Source: DASYTH01 sp045806965
GTDB taxonomy: Bacteria > Actinomycetota > Actinomycetes > Mycobacteriales > Pseudonocardiaceae
DNA: 64,000 nucleotides
Assembly (NCBI GenBank): GCA_045806965.1
Contig: JBJMIG010000099.1
Coordinates: 62,001 to 126,000, forward strand
Direction: 5' to 3'
Below are positions 39,785 through 48,229 of this stretch, one piece after another (position 1 is the stretch's first letter; each line of letters starts with the position of its first letter). A program made the position numbers and the translations under genes. The notes beneath the pieces are model-generated. The model was not told where the DNA came from and made no database searches. It was given only the letters and a program-made list of their open reading frames with translations.

Positions 39785-41182
39785 CTACAGCGCCTTCAGC
39801 TCGGCGGTCACCTCGGACACCGACGCCTTGGCGTCGCCGAACAACATGCTGGTCTTGGGGTCGAAGTAGAGCGCGTTGTCCACCCCGGCGAACCCGGGGT
39901 TCATCGAGCGCTTCAGCACGATCACCGAGCGGCTGGCGTCCACGTTGAGGATCGGCATCCCGTAGATCGGCGAGTCCGGGTCGGTTCGCGCAGCCGGGTT
40001 GGTCACGTCGTTCGCGCCGATCACCAGGGCCACGTCGGTTCGGGTGAACTCCGAGTTGACGTCGGCCATCTCCTTCTGCTGCTCGTAGGGCACGTCGGCC
40101 TCGGCGAGCAGCACGTTCATGTGACCGGGCATCCGCCCGGCGACCGGGTGGATCGCGTAGAGCACGCTCACCCCCTTGGCCTCCAGCAGCTCCGCCATCT
40201 CGGCCACCGCGTGCTGGGCCTGGGCCACCGCCATGCCGTAGCCGGGCACCACGACCACCTGCTTGGCGAACGCCATCTGGACGGCCGCGTCGGCCGCGTT
40301 GGTCTGCCGCACCGACCGGTCGCCGGCGTCCACCACGGCGGCGGTGCCGGTACCGCCGAACCCGCCGGCCACGATGGCCGGGATCGACCGGTTCATCGCC
40401 TTGGCCATCAGGTTGGTCAGGATCGAGCCGGACGCGCCGACGATCATGCCGGCCACGATCAGCGCGGTGTTGTCCAGCGCCAGTCCCATCGCCGCCGCGG
40501 AGAGCCCGGTGAACGCGTTGAGCAGCGAGATCACCACGGGCATGTCCGCGCCGCCGATCGGCAGCACCACCATCACGCCGAGTACCGCGCAGGCCAGCAG
40601 CAGAACGACCATCAGCCACCCGGACTGCCCGCCGGCCACGATCGCCACCCCGCACCCGACCGCGACCAGCAGCAGCACCAGGTTCAGCGGCTGCTGCAGC
40701 CGGCCGGCGCCGATCGGCCGGCCCGGCAGGATCTCCTGGAGCTTGCCGAACGCGATGTTGGAGCCCCAGAACGACACGGAGCCGACCACCGCGGCGAAGA
40801 GCGACGTGATGGCCACGTAGGCCGGCTCGGCGGCGAAGCCGGCGCTCTGCCGGAACTCCACCCAGGCGATCAGCGCGACCGCGCCGCCGCCGACTCCGTT
40901 GAACAGCGCGACCATCTGCGGCATCGCGGTCATCCGCACCCGGCGCGCGGCCGGCAGGCCGATCGCGGTGCCGATCGCCACGCCGAGCAGGATCAGCCAC
41001 CAGTTGCCGAGGCCGGGCGTGAGCAGCGTGGCGACCACCGCGACCGCCATGCCACCGGCGGCGATCAGGTTGCCGCGCACCGCGGTCCGCGGGCCGGTCA
41101 ACCCCATCAGGCCGTAGCTGAACAGCGCGAACGCCACGATGTAGAGCGACTGGATCAGCGCGGGGTCGTGCAAACCGCTCAT
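39785..41182 (-). CDS. pntB: NAD(P) transhydrogenase, beta subunit
   Basis: A 465-residue subunit: nine or so membrane helices (residues 1-270), then the NADP-binding domain dIII with GYGMAVAQAQHAVAEMAELLEAKGVSVLYAIHPVAGRMPGHMNVLLAEADVPYE and VIGANDVTNPAARTDPDSPIYGMPILNVDAS. It uses the proton gradient to pass hydride from NADH to NADP+, supplying NADPH (useful for the fab and desaturase genes nearby). It is the last gene of pntAa-pntAb-pntB, seven bases after pntAb. Confidence 0.96.
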   Translation of the reverse strand: MSGLHDPALIQSLYIVAFALFSYGLMGLTGPRTAVRGNLIAAGGMAVAVVATLLTPGLGNWWLILLGVAIGTAIGLPAARRVRMTAMPQMVALFNGVGGGAVALIAWVEFRQSAGFAAEPAYVAITSLFAAVVGSVSFWGSNIAFGKLQEILPGRPIGAGRLQQPLNLVLLLVAVGCGVAIVAGGQSGWLMVVLLLACAVLGVMVVLPIGGADMPVVISLLNAFTGLSAAAMGLALDNTALIVAGMIVGASGSILTNLMAKAMNRSIPAIVAGGFGGTGTAAVVDAGDRSVRQTNAADAAVQMAFAKQVVVVPGYGMAVAQAQHAVAEMAELLEAKGVSVLYAIHPVAGRMPGHMNVLLAEADVPYEQQKEMADVNSEFTRTDVALVIGANDVTNPAARTDPDSPIYGMPILNVDASRSVIVLKRSMNPGFAGVDNALYFDPKTSMLFGDAKASVSEVTAELKAL

Positions 41183-41189
41183 TGGGCCG

Positions 41190-41501
41190 TCACCTCGAGT
41201 TCGCTGATCGGCCGGTTCGCTCGGGCGGCTTCGCCTTGAACATGCCGAGCATCCGGTCGGTGACCACGAACCCGCCGATCACATTGATCGTCCCGAACGC
41301 GATCGCGATCACCAGCAAAATCTTGTTCAGCAGGCCCGGCGCGCCGAGACCGAGCACGATCAACCCGCCGAGCAGCACGATGCCGTGGATGGCGTTGGTG
41401 CCCGACATGAGTGGCGTGTGCAGGGTGTTGGGCACCTTGGAGATCACCAGATAGCCGACGAAGCCGGCGAGCACCAGCACGGCCAGGTTCTGCACCAGCA
41501 T
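41190..41501 (-). CDS. pntAb: NAD(P) transhydrogenase, alpha-2 (membrane) subunit
   Basis: A 103-residue membrane protein with three helices (LAVLVLAGFVGYLVI, GIVLLGGLIVLGLGAPGLL, KILLVIAIAFGTINVIGGFVV) and the family motif VPNTLHTPLMSGTNAIHGI. It is the separate membrane half of the alpha subunit, as in the three-gene transhydrogenases of Rhodospirillum and mycobacteria. Its ATG follows directly on the pntAa stop codon. Confidence 0.95.
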   Translation of the reverse strand: MLVQNLAVLVLAGFVGYLVISKVPNTLHTPLMSGTNAIHGIVLLGGLIVLGLGAPGLLNKILLVIAIAFGTINVIGGFVVTDRMLGMFKAKPPERTGRSANSR

Positions 41502-42587
41502 CTAGTTCTCCCGTCCCGGGCCGGTCACACAGGTCCCGGCGACCACCGGGTCGTCGAAGTTCGGCGTCAGCACACCCTCCTCGTCGACCAGCAGCTCGAG
41601 CAGGGCGAGCACGTTGCGCGCGTACAACTCGCTGGCGTGCTCCGGCATGGTCGCCGGCAGGTTCAGCGGCGCGGCCACGGTGACGCCGTCGACCACGACC
41701 ACCTCGCCTGGCACGGTCAGCTCGCAGTTGCCGCCGGACTCGCCGGCCAGGTCGACCACCACGCTGCCGGCTCGCATGTCGCGCACCGCGTCCGCGGTCA
41801 CCAGGGTGGGTGCCTTGCGGCCGGGCACCTGTGCCGTGGTGATGACCGCGTCGAACGTGGTGATCGCCTTGGACAGCAGGTTCTGCTGCTCGGCCCGCTC
41901 GGTGTCGGTGAGCTCCCTGGCATAGCCGCCGGAGCCGGCCGCCTCGATGCCGAGGTCGAGCCAGCGGGCACCGACCGAGCGCACCTGATCGGCCACCTCG
42001 GGCCGGACGTCGTAGCCGGTGGTGTGCGCACCGAGCCGGCGCAGCGTGGCCAGCGCCTGCAAACCGGCCACCCCGACGCCGAGCACCAGCACCTTGGCCG
42101 GCGGCACGGTGCCGGCCGCGGTGGTCAGCATCGGCACGAACCGGGTGAGGCGCTCGGCGGCCAGCAGCGCGGCCCGGTAGCCGGCCACGTTGGCCTGCGA
42201 GGACAGCGCATCCATGGACTGGGCCCGGGAGATGCGCGGGATAGCCTCCATGGCGTAGCCGGTGATGCCGGCCTCGGCCAGCGCCCGCACGCCGGCCGGG
42301 TGTGCTCGCGGGGCGAGGAAACCGATCAGTACCGCGCCCCGGCGCAGCCGGCCGATCTCGGCGGCGGTCGGCGGCGCGACCTTCACCACGACATCGGCCG
42401 ACCAGGCGGCGCCGATGGTCGCCCCGGCATTCTCGAAGGCGGCGTCCGCGATCAGTGCGCCCGCACCCGCGCCCGCCTCGACCACCACCTCGACCCCCAT
42501 GCTGGTCAGCCGCTCGACCACCCTCGGCACCAGCGCGACTCTCCGCTCGCCCTCGGCTGACTCTCTTGGCACGCCTATCCGCGTCAC
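41502..42587 (-). CDS. pntAa: NAD(P) transhydrogenase, alpha-1 (NAD-binding) subunit
   Basis: A 361-residue soluble dI subunit related to alanine dehydrogenase. Motifs: RIGVPRESAEGERRVALVP at the start, MEAIPRISRAQSMDALSSQANVAGYRA, Rossmann loop VLVLGVGVAGLQALATLRRLGA and TTAQVPGRKAPTLVT. It binds NAD(H) and docks on the membrane subunits. GTG 42587 is chosen since the family starts there and GTGGAGGCCGACG supplies the ribosome site. First gene of the operon. A 418-base gap lies upstream. Confidence 0.95.
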   Translation of the reverse strand: MTRIGVPRESAEGERRVALVPRVVERLTSMGVEVVVEAGAGAGALIADAAFENAGATIGAAWSADVVVKVAPPTAAEIGRLRRGAVLIGFLAPRAHPAGVRALAEAGITGYAMEAIPRISRAQSMDALSSQANVAGYRAALLAAERLTRFVPMLTTAAGTVPPAKVLVLGVGVAGLQALATLRRLGAHTTGYDVRPEVADQVRSVGARWLDLGIEAAGSGGYARELTDTERAEQQNLLSKAITTFDAVITTAQVPGRKAPTLVTADAVRDMRAGSVVVDLAGESGGNCELTVPGEVVVVDGVTVAAPLNLPATMPEHASELYARNVLALLELLVDEEGVLTPNFDDPVVAGTCVTGPGREN

Positions 42588-43005
42588 CGTCGGCCTCCAC
42601 AGATCCCCGTTGATCCCATCGCACGTATCCCCAAGACGTACGTACGGTAAGTATGAACCCTCGGGCCGGCGAAAGCGCCGCAATGCCAGTTGCCGGAGTG
42701 CCACACTCAGGAGCTGTACCTTCGGCGCTCACTGTGTCTTCGGCGCTCACTCGCAGGCTCGTTCGCGCGGCTCGCGGCCGCTGAGCCGGCGTCTTCCCTC
42801 CTGCGCTGCTCACTCGCTCGTTCCTCGCTCGCTGCGCTGCTCGTCAGTCCAGACACCGGCGGCCGACTCGCACGGCTGCGGATCACGGCCCGTTGCCGTG
42901 CAGCGCAAGGTCACCTTCATGCGGTTCTACACGCGCAAGGTGACATTCCGCTTTATCTGCCCTGCGCACACCGCGAGGGCCGCGCTCAGTATGTGAGTTC
43001 AGTGA
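42588..43005. other. Repeat-rich gap upstream of pntAa
   Basis: No gene supported. It holds an 18-base tandem repeat (TTCGGCGCTCACT at about 42721 and 42739), a stretch of GCTCG/GCTGC clusters (42750-42850), and two relatives of a GCGCAAGGT(G/C)AC element (42903-42917 and 42933-42952). The TACGTACG at about 42638-42645 and TACGGTAAGTAT close to it lie where the pntAa promoter should be, but no clear -35/-10 pair can be fixed. Confidence 0.6.
42933..42952 (+). repeat. Dispersed intergenic repeat, copy 2
   Basis: GCGCAAGGTGACATTCCGCT, identical to 24968-24987. A shortened variant, GCGCAAGGTCACCTT, lies 30 bases to the left. Confidence 0.8.
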
Positions 43006-43647
43006 TTATGCGGTGACGCTACGCCACCGGGTCAGCCCTAGCGCGATCAGTCGGAGCTGCTTCTCCGCGACGACCACCACCTCGCGCTCGTCCTCGGTGT
43101 GGTGCGGGTCCACCTCGAGCAGCGCGAGCACGATGTTGAGCATCGCGGCCACCATCAGGTCGGCGGCCATCCGCAGGTCGTCGCCGTCGCAGCCGGTCAG
43201 GTCCGGCAACCGGCCGAGGTCGACGGCCAGCTCGGTGGCGATCAGCCGCAGCTCGGCCGCGATCGCCCGGCGCACGGCCGGCACGCCCCCGTAGCGCTCC
43301 CGGACCAGGAACCGGAAGTGTGGCTCGCTGGCTCGCACCTGCCGGACGAGCACGGCCACCGTGCCTCGGATCGCCTCCCCAGTCCGCTGCCGGCGGGCGT
43401 CCCGAACCGTGGTCCGCAGGCTCCGCATGCACTCCTCGACCAGCACCACGCCGAGGTCGTCCATCGAGGCGAAGTGCCGGTAGAACGCGGTCGGCACGAT
43501 GCCCACCTTGCGGGCCACCTCACGCAGGCTCAGGCTCGCCAGGCTCCGGTCGGCCAGCAGGCGCAGTGCCGCGTCCAGCAGCGCCTGCCTGGTTCGCTGC
43601 TTGCGCTCCTGCCGTGTGCCGGTCGCCACAACCACTTCACGTACCAC
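43006..43647 (-). CDS. TetR-family regulator next to desaturase genes
   Basis: A 213-residue repressor. The helix-turn-helix is in TRQALLDAALRLLADRSLASLSLREVARKVGIVPTAFYRHFASMDDLGVVLVEE. The C-terminal ligand domain follows without gaps. I chose GTG 43647 because TACGCT ends seven bases upstream, giving a leaderless start. A TTG at 43671 and GTGs at 43635 and 43629 are alternatives. It is divergent from the reductase/desaturase pair, and a 22-base inverted repeat lies between. The natural reading is a lipid-responsive repressor of those genes. Confidence 0.88.
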   Translation of the reverse strand: MVREVVVATGTRQERKQRTRQALLDAALRLLADRSLASLSLREVARKVGIVPTAFYRHFASMDDLGVVLVEECMRSLRTTVRDARRQRTGEAIRGTVAVLVRQVRASEPHFRFLVRERYGGVPAVRRAIAAELRLIATELAVDLGRLPDLTGCDGDDLRMAADLMVAAMLNIVLALLEVDPHHTEDEREVVVVAEKQLRLIALGLTRWRSVTA

Positions 43648-43654
43648 AGCGGCC

Positions 43655-43692
43655 AGCGTACATTCGGCCAAGTGAGTGTACGACTGTTCACT
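43655..43692. promoter_or_regulatory. Overlapping divergent promoters and operator-like repeat
   Basis: On the plus strand TACATT (43659-43664) lies seven bases before GTG 43672. On the minus strand TACGCT (43660-43655) lies seven bases before GTG 43647. The two -10 boxes overlap, so both genes cannot easily be transcribed at once. An inverted repeat AGTGA...TCACT (43671-43692, with TGTACGACTGT inside) covers the start of the reductase gene and the -35 zone of the tetR promoter, where a TetR dimer could block both. Confidence 0.6.
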
Positions 43693-44733
43693 AACTTACT
43701 CGAGGGGTTGACCACCCCGCACGGGGTGGACCGCTACCTCGAGCTGCTGCACCCGATGCTCACCGTCCGCGAGCTTCGGGCCGAGATCACCGAGGTGCAT
43801 CGGTCCACTTCGGACAGTGTCACGCTGACCCTGCGGCCCAACCGGCACTGGCGCGGCTTCACGGCCGGCCAGTACGTCCGGGTGACCGTGGACATCGACG
43901 GGGTCCGGCGCAGCCGGTGCTACTCCCCCTCCTGCTCGCAACACCGCGCCGACGGGCGGATCCAGCTCACCGTCAAGGCGCACGAACACGGCCTGGTGTC
44001 CCGGTTCCTGCACGCCAACGCCCGGCAGGGGCTGGTCGTCGGGCTGTCCCAGGCGGAGGGCGTCTTCACCCTGCCGCAGCGCCGGCCGCAACGAATTGTG
44101 CTGATCAGCGGCGGCAGCGGCATCACTCCGGTGCTGTCCATGTTGCGCACCTTGTGCGACGAGCGGTACTCCGGCGAGGTCACCTTCCTGCACTTCGCGC
44201 CCACCGAGGCGGACGTACCGCAGCTCGACCGGATCCGGGCGCTGGCCGGCCGGCACCCCCGGGTTCGGTTCGTGCTGGCCTGCACCAGGCGCGGCGAGTA
44301 CTTCAGCCAGGAGCGGCTGGCCGCCGCCGCGCCCGAATACTCCCGGGCGCATACCTACCTGTGCGGGCCGCCCGGGCTGCTGCACGCGGTGCGAGAGCTG
44401 TACCTCTCCGAAGGAGTCGGTGAACGACTGCACACCGAGGACTTCGGCCCCGTCGCGCTGCCGCGCGGGGACCTGCCGGCGAGCGGACACGTCCACTTCC
44501 GGCGCAGCGACGTGGCAGCGGCCAACTCCGGCGCGACGCTGCTGGAGCAGGCCGAGGGGGCGGGCCTGCATCCGGAGCACGGTTGCCGGATGGGCATCTG
44601 CTTCTCCTGCACCACGATCAAGCGAGCCGGCCAGGTGCGCAACATCCGAACCGGGGACACCTCGTCCGAAGAGGACGAAGAGATTCAGCTCTGCATCTCG
44701 GTTCCGGTCGGCGACGTGACCATCGACATCTGA
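43672..44733 (+). CDS. Ferredoxin reductase for acyl-CoA desaturase
   Basis: A 353-residue electron carrier. The FAD domain has YSPSCSQHRADGRIQLTVKAHEHGLVSRFL (RxYS-type motif). The NAD(P) domain has ISGGSGITPVLSMLRTL and CGPPGLLHAV. The C-terminal plant-type [2Fe-2S] domain has CRMGICFSCTT...LCIS, giving Cys-x4-Cys-x2-Cys and a distant fourth Cys. Its partner, the desaturase, starts 11 bases downstream. The pair matches Rv3230c-Rv3229c (DesA3) of M. tuberculosis, where such a reductase feeds electrons to a delta-9 stearoyl-CoA desaturase. The GTG start appears leaderless. Confidence 0.9.
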   Translation: MSVRLFTNLLEGLTTPHGVDRYLELLHPMLTVRELRAEITEVHRSTSDSVTLTLRPNRHWRGFTAGQYVRVTVDIDGVRRSRCYSPSCSQHRADGRIQLTVKAHEHGLVSRFLHANARQGLVVGLSQAEGVFTLPQRRPQRIVLISGGSGITPVLSMLRTLCDERYSGEVTFLHFAPTEADVPQLDRIRALAGRHPRVRFVLACTRRGEYFSQERLAAAAPEYSRAHTYLCGPPGLLHAVRELYLSEGVGERLHTEDFGPVALPRGDLPASGHVHFRRSDVAAANSGATLLEQAEGAGLHPEHGCRMGICFSCTTIKRAGQVRNIRTGDTSSEEDEEIQLCISVPVGDVTIDI

Positions 44734-44744
44734 GAGGACGACTC

Positions 44745-45854
44745 ATGTCCCTTACCCAGGAACAGTTCGACGCGCTGGGCCGGGATCTCGACGAACTTCG
44801 CCAGCGGGTGATCGACGACCTCGGCGTCGCCGACCGCGACTACATCTACCGGGTCATCAAGGTCCAACGTGGACTCGAGGTGAGCGGGCGCGCGCTGCTG
44901 TTCGCCGGCTTCCTGCCGCCCGCCTGGCTCGCCGGCGTCACCGCGCTGTCGCTGTCCAAGATTCTGGACAACATGGAGATCGGGCACAACGTCATGCACG
45001 GCCAGTACGACTGGATGCGGGATCCCGCGCTCAACTCCAAGATGTTCGAATGGGACACGGCCGCTCCCGCGGCGAACTGGCGCCACTCGCACAACTACAT
45101 CCACCACACGTTCACCAACGTCCTTGGCAAGGACCGCGACATCGGCTACGGCATCCTGCGAATGGATCCCGAGCAGCGCTGGAACCCTTACTACCTGGGC
45201 AACCCGGTCTACGCGTTGCTGCTCATGGTGTTCTTCCAGTGGGGTGTCATGCTGCACGACCTCGAGACGGAGCGGCTGGTGTCCGGCGAGCGTAAGTGGT
45301 CGGAGACCCGCGGCGTGCGCAACCGGATGTGGCACAAGGGGATCAAGCAGGCGCTGAAAGACTATGTGCTGTTCCCCGCGCTGACCGGACCGCTGTTCGT
45401 GCCGACGCTGGTCGGCAACGCCACCGCCAACCTGGTGCGCAACATCTGGGCGTTCAACATCATCTTCTGCGGACACTTTCCGGCCGGTGTCGCGACGTTC
45501 ACGGAGGAGGAGGCGGCGCAGGAAACCCGGGGACAGTGGTACTACCGGCAGATGCTCGGCTCCGCCAACATCACCGGTGGACGCCTGTTCCATCTGCTGA
45601 GCGGCAACCTCTCACACCAGATCGAGCACCACCTCTTCCCCGACCTACCGGCCCGCCGGTACGCCCAGATCGCGCCGGAGGTCCGGGCGATCTGCGCGAA
45701 GTACGACCTGCCGTACAACACCGGCCGGCTCACCCGGCAGCTCGGCTCGGTGTTCACCAAGATCGTCAAGCTGGCCTTGCCCGGATGGGGTAAGAACGGG
45801 CCGGCTGACCCGCCGACCGGTACGGTCGAAGCCACGAAAGTCCGCGCGGCATGA
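44745..45854 (+). CDS. Membrane fatty-acid (acyl-CoA) desaturase
   Basis: A 369-residue di-iron membrane enzyme. All three histidine boxes are present: GHNVMHGQYDW (HxxxH, about residue 82), WRHSHNYIHH (HxxHH, about 118) and SHQIEHHLFPDLP (HxxHH, about 290). Two hydrophobic regions separate them. It inserts a double bond in long acyl chains using O2 and electrons from the reductase encoded just upstream. The match to DesA3-type enzymes suggests delta-9 and CoA esters, but position specificity cannot be read here. ATG follows GAGAGGACG. Confidence 0.93.
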   Translation: MSLTQEQFDALGRDLDELRQRVIDDLGVADRDYIYRVIKVQRGLEVSGRALLFAGFLPPAWLAGVTALSLSKILDNMEIGHNVMHGQYDWMRDPALNSKMFEWDTAAPAANWRHSHNYIHHTFTNVLGKDRDIGYGILRMDPEQRWNPYYLGNPVYALLLMVFFQWGVMLHDLETERLVSGERKWSETRGVRNRMWHKGIKQALKDYVLFPALTGPLFVPTLVGNATANLVRNIWAFNIIFCGHFPAGVATFTEEEAAQETRGQWYYRQMLGSANITGGRLFHLLSGNLSHQIEHHLFPDLPARRYAQIAPEVRAICAKYDLPYNTGRLTRQLGSVFTKIVKLALPGWGKNGPADPPTGTVEATKVRAA

Positions 45855-45872
45855 CAAGTTGAGGGGTACGGC

Positions 45873-46064
45873 ATGGTGAGCGAAGCCGAGAGCACCAAGG
45901 ACACGCTGCAAGTGGTCACCGAATCCGCCGCCGAGCACGTCGGCCGGATCGCCACCATCGTCACCGGCGCCGTCCGCGATATCGCCCGCGAGCTCGGCGA
46001 CTGGCTCACCGATGTGATGGAGATGCGCGAGGCATCCGAGCGTGCCAAGGACGACGAGTCCTGA
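45873..46064 (+). CDS. Small acidic helical protein, function unknown
   Basis: A 63-residue product beginning MVSEAESTKDTLQVVTESAAEHVGRIATIVTGAVRDIARELGDWLTDVMEMREASERAKDDES (in parts). It is one long amphipathic helix with no membrane segment. It starts 18 bases after the desaturase stop with GAGGGGTACGGC upstream, so it is likely the third gene of that operon. I know no family for it. Small helical partners of membrane enzymes exist, but that is only a suggestion. Confidence 0.6.
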   Translation: MVSEAESTKDTLQVVTESAAEHVGRIATIVTGAVRDIARELGDWLTDVMEMREASERAKDDES

Positions 46065-46066
46065 CC

Positions 46067-46111
46067 GTCTAGCGTAGGTAGACATTTCCCGGGTGTCTAC
46101 CTACGCTAGAC
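46067..46111. promoter_or_regulatory. Perfect 18+18 palindrome at a leaderless promoter
   Basis: GTCTAGCGTAGGTAGACA (46067-46084) and its exact reverse complement (46094-46111) flank TTTCCCGGG. The right arm contains TACGCT (46102-46107), six bases before ATG 46114, so the palindrome overlaps the -10 box of the following gene. It is also placed as a hairpin terminator for the gene before it, three bases past its stop codon. Confidence 0.85.
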
Positions 46112-46113
46112 GC

Positions 46114-46674
46114 ATGGTTGTCGACGAAGGCCTGCTCCGCCAGGCACGCGAGTCCGGGGCCCAACTGTCCGACGCGCTGCGCCAGGCCGACGTCGCCAAG
46201 GCCGACTACCACCACTCGGTGCGCCGCCTGCACTATGCCGGCGCCTCCATGCGCGAGATCGCCGATGCGCTCGAACTCAGCCATCAACGCGTGCACCAGA
46301 TCATCGAGGCCACCGGCGGCACCGGGGGCTGGAAAGCCAGCCGCAAACCCGAGGGCGAGATGTCCTGCGGTTTCTGCGGCCGCTGCGATGCCGAGGTCAG
46401 CAAGCTGATCGCCGGCCCCGGCATCTTCATCTGCGACGGCTGTGTCGCGCTGGCCCGCCGGGTGGCCGACGAGGCCGCGCCGCTCGACACCCTGCTCGCC
46501 CCGATCGAGCCGCTGCCAACGGGCAGCCGCCTGAAGTGCTCGTTCTGCACCCAGCCCAACAGCCGGGTGTCCGCAGTGATCGCCGGCAACCGCCTGGCCG
46601 TCTGCCCGGACTGCATCCAACTCTGCGAGGAGGTCCTCGCCGCCGCCGGCGAGGCTCCCCCGCTAGAACAGTGA
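46114..46674 (+). CDS. HTH protein with two ClpX-type zinc fingers
   Basis: A 186-residue protein. Residues about 35-70 hold a sigma-region-4-like helix-turn-helix (HYAGASMREIADALELSHQRVHQIIEATG). Two C4 zinc-binding domains of the ClpX N-terminal type follow: CGFCGRCDAEVSKLIAGPGIFICDGC (about 85-110) and CSFCTQPNSRVSAVIAGNRLAVCPDC (about 142-168). ClpX uses this fold to dimerise and hold adaptors. No AAA+ domain is present here. I infer a DNA-binding regulator that senses or recruits through the zinc domains and probably binds the palindrome at its own start. A GTG at 46093 (MSTYARR...) would put the start inside the palindrome and is less likely. Confidence 0.75.
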   Translation: MVVDEGLLRQARESGAQLSDALRQADVAKADYHHSVRRLHYAGASMREIADALELSHQRVHQIIEATGGTGGWKASRKPEGEMSCGFCGRCDAEVSKLIAGPGIFICDGCVALARRVADEAAPLDTLLAPIEPLPTGSRLKCSFCTQPNSRVSAVIAGNRLAVCPDCIQLCEEVLAAAGEAPPLEQ

Positions 46675-48216
46675 CGGAACCAGGGCCTCGATGAGGTGCG
46701 GACCGGGTTCGGCCACCGCATTGGCGAACTGGTCGGCCAGTTCCTCGGTGGTGCGCGCCCGGGTGGCGGGCACCCCCATGCCCATGGCAAGGGACACGAA
46801 GTCGAGGTCGGGCCGGCCGATGTCCAGCAGGTCGGCAGCCTTGGGTCCGGCCGCTTCGGCCCCGACCCGCTGCAACTCCATCCGCAGGATGGCGTAGGAG
46901 CGGTTGCTCAGCACCACCGTGGTGACGTCCAGCGCCTCGCGCGCCATGGTCCACAGTGCGGACGCGGTGTACATGGCGCTGCCGTCGGCTTGCAGGCAGA
47001 TCACCGGCCGGTCCGGACAGGCCACCGCGGCGCCGACCGCGACCGGGAGGCCCTGGCCGATCGCGCCGCCGGTCAGGGTGAGGATGTCGTGCCGAGGCGC
47101 GCCCGCGGTCGCCGCCGGCAGCAGCAGGCCGGAGGTGTTGGCCTCGTCGGAGATCACCGCGCCGTCCGGCAGCAGCGCGCCGATCACGTTGACCCAGTTC
47201 TGCGGGGTGAGGTCACCGGACGGCAGTTCGGGCCGGATCGCATCCTGCAGCACGGGTTTCGCGTCCGCGGCCACCACGTCGGCCAGGTGATCGAGGGCGG
47301 CAGCGGTGTCCTCGCCGAGCACCGCGAGCACGTGCGCCTGGCAACCCTGCGGGATCAGCTCGCTCGGCTTGCCGGGGTAGGCGAAGAACGACACCGGCGA
47401 CTTCGCCCCGACCAGCACCAGGTGCCGCACGTCGGTGAGCTGCCACTGCACCTGCTCGGCGAGGTAACCGAGCCGCTCGACGGTGGGTAGCCCGGCGCCG
47501 CGTTCCAGCCTCGCCGGGAACGTCTCGACGAAGATCTTCGCACCGGTCGCCACCGCGATCCGGCTGGCCGCGAGCAGCCCGCGCTCGGCGGTCACGCCGG
47601 GGCCGAGCAGCACCGCGGCCGGCTCGCCGGAGCGCAGTACCTCGGCGATCTGCTCGATCCGGTCGTCGTCGACCCGCTCCGGCGGCGTCGGCGCGACCGG
47701 CTTGCCCGCTACCCCGCCGTCGGACCAGGACACGTCCGCCGGCAGCACCAGGTTCGCCAGCTGACCGGGCGCGCGCAGCGACGCGGCGATCGCGTCGGCG
47801 GCATCCCGGCCGATTTCGGCCGGGTCCTTGCACGACCGGCTCCAGCCGTGCAACCAGCCGGTGAGCGCGTCGATGTCACTTTCCAGCGGCGCGTCGAAAC
47901 CCTTGTGGTACCGGGCGTGGTCGCCGATCACGTTCACCACCGGGGTGTGCGCCCGGCGCGCGTTGTGCAGGTTGGCCAGGCCGTTGGCCATGCCGGGGCC
48001 GAGGTGCAGCAGGGTCGCCGCCGGCCGGCCGGCCATCCGCCCGTAGCCGTCCGCCGCGCCGGTCACCACACCCTCGAACAGGGCCAGCACCCCGCGCATC
48101 TCGGGCACCGCGTCCAGTGCGGCGACGAAATGCATCTCCGAGGTGCCCGGGTTGGCGAAGCACACGTCCACCCCACCGGCCACCAGCGTGCGGATCAGCG
48201 CCTGCGCGCCGTTCAT
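46663..48216 (-). CDS. Thiamine-diphosphate enzyme, acetolactate synthase-like
   Basis: A 517-residue, three-domain TPP enzyme. The cofactor glutamate is in LFEGVVTGAADGYGRMAGRPA. The Mg/TPP motif is QADGSAMYTASALWTMAREALDVTTVVLSNRSYAIL (ADGS rather than GDGS). The family is the IlvB-like 'acetolactate synthase large subunit' group that has no regulatory subunit (compare IlvX). It may use 2-ketoacids other than pyruvate, so the reaction is open. It follows an FAD oxidase gene by 13 bases in one operon. Its last 12 bases overlap the convergent zinc-finger gene. Confidence 0.8.
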   Translation of the reverse strand: MNGAQALIRTLVAGGVDVCFANPGTSEMHFVAALDAVPEMRGVLALFEGVVTGAADGYGRMAGRPAATLLHLGPGMANGLANLHNARRAHTPVVNVIGDHARYHKGFDAPLESDIDALTGWLHGWSRSCKDPAEIGRDAADAIAASLRAPGQLANLVLPADVSWSDGGVAGKPVAPTPPERVDDDRIEQIAEVLRSGEPAAVLLGPGVTAERGLLAASRIAVATGAKIFVETFPARLERGAGLPTVERLGYLAEQVQWQLTDVRHLVLVGAKSPVSFFAYPGKPSELIPQGCQAHVLAVLGEDTAAALDHLADVVAADAKPVLQDAIRPELPSGDLTPQNWVNVIGALLPDGAVISDEANTSGLLLPAATAGAPRHDILTLTGGAIGQGLPVAVGAAVACPDRPVICLQADGSAMYTASALWTMAREALDVTTVVLSNRSYAILRMELQRVGAEAAGPKAADLLDIGRPDLDFVSLAMGMGVPATRARTTEELADQFANAVAEPGPHLIEALVPSLF

Positions 48217-48229
48217 CGTCGGTCCCCAA

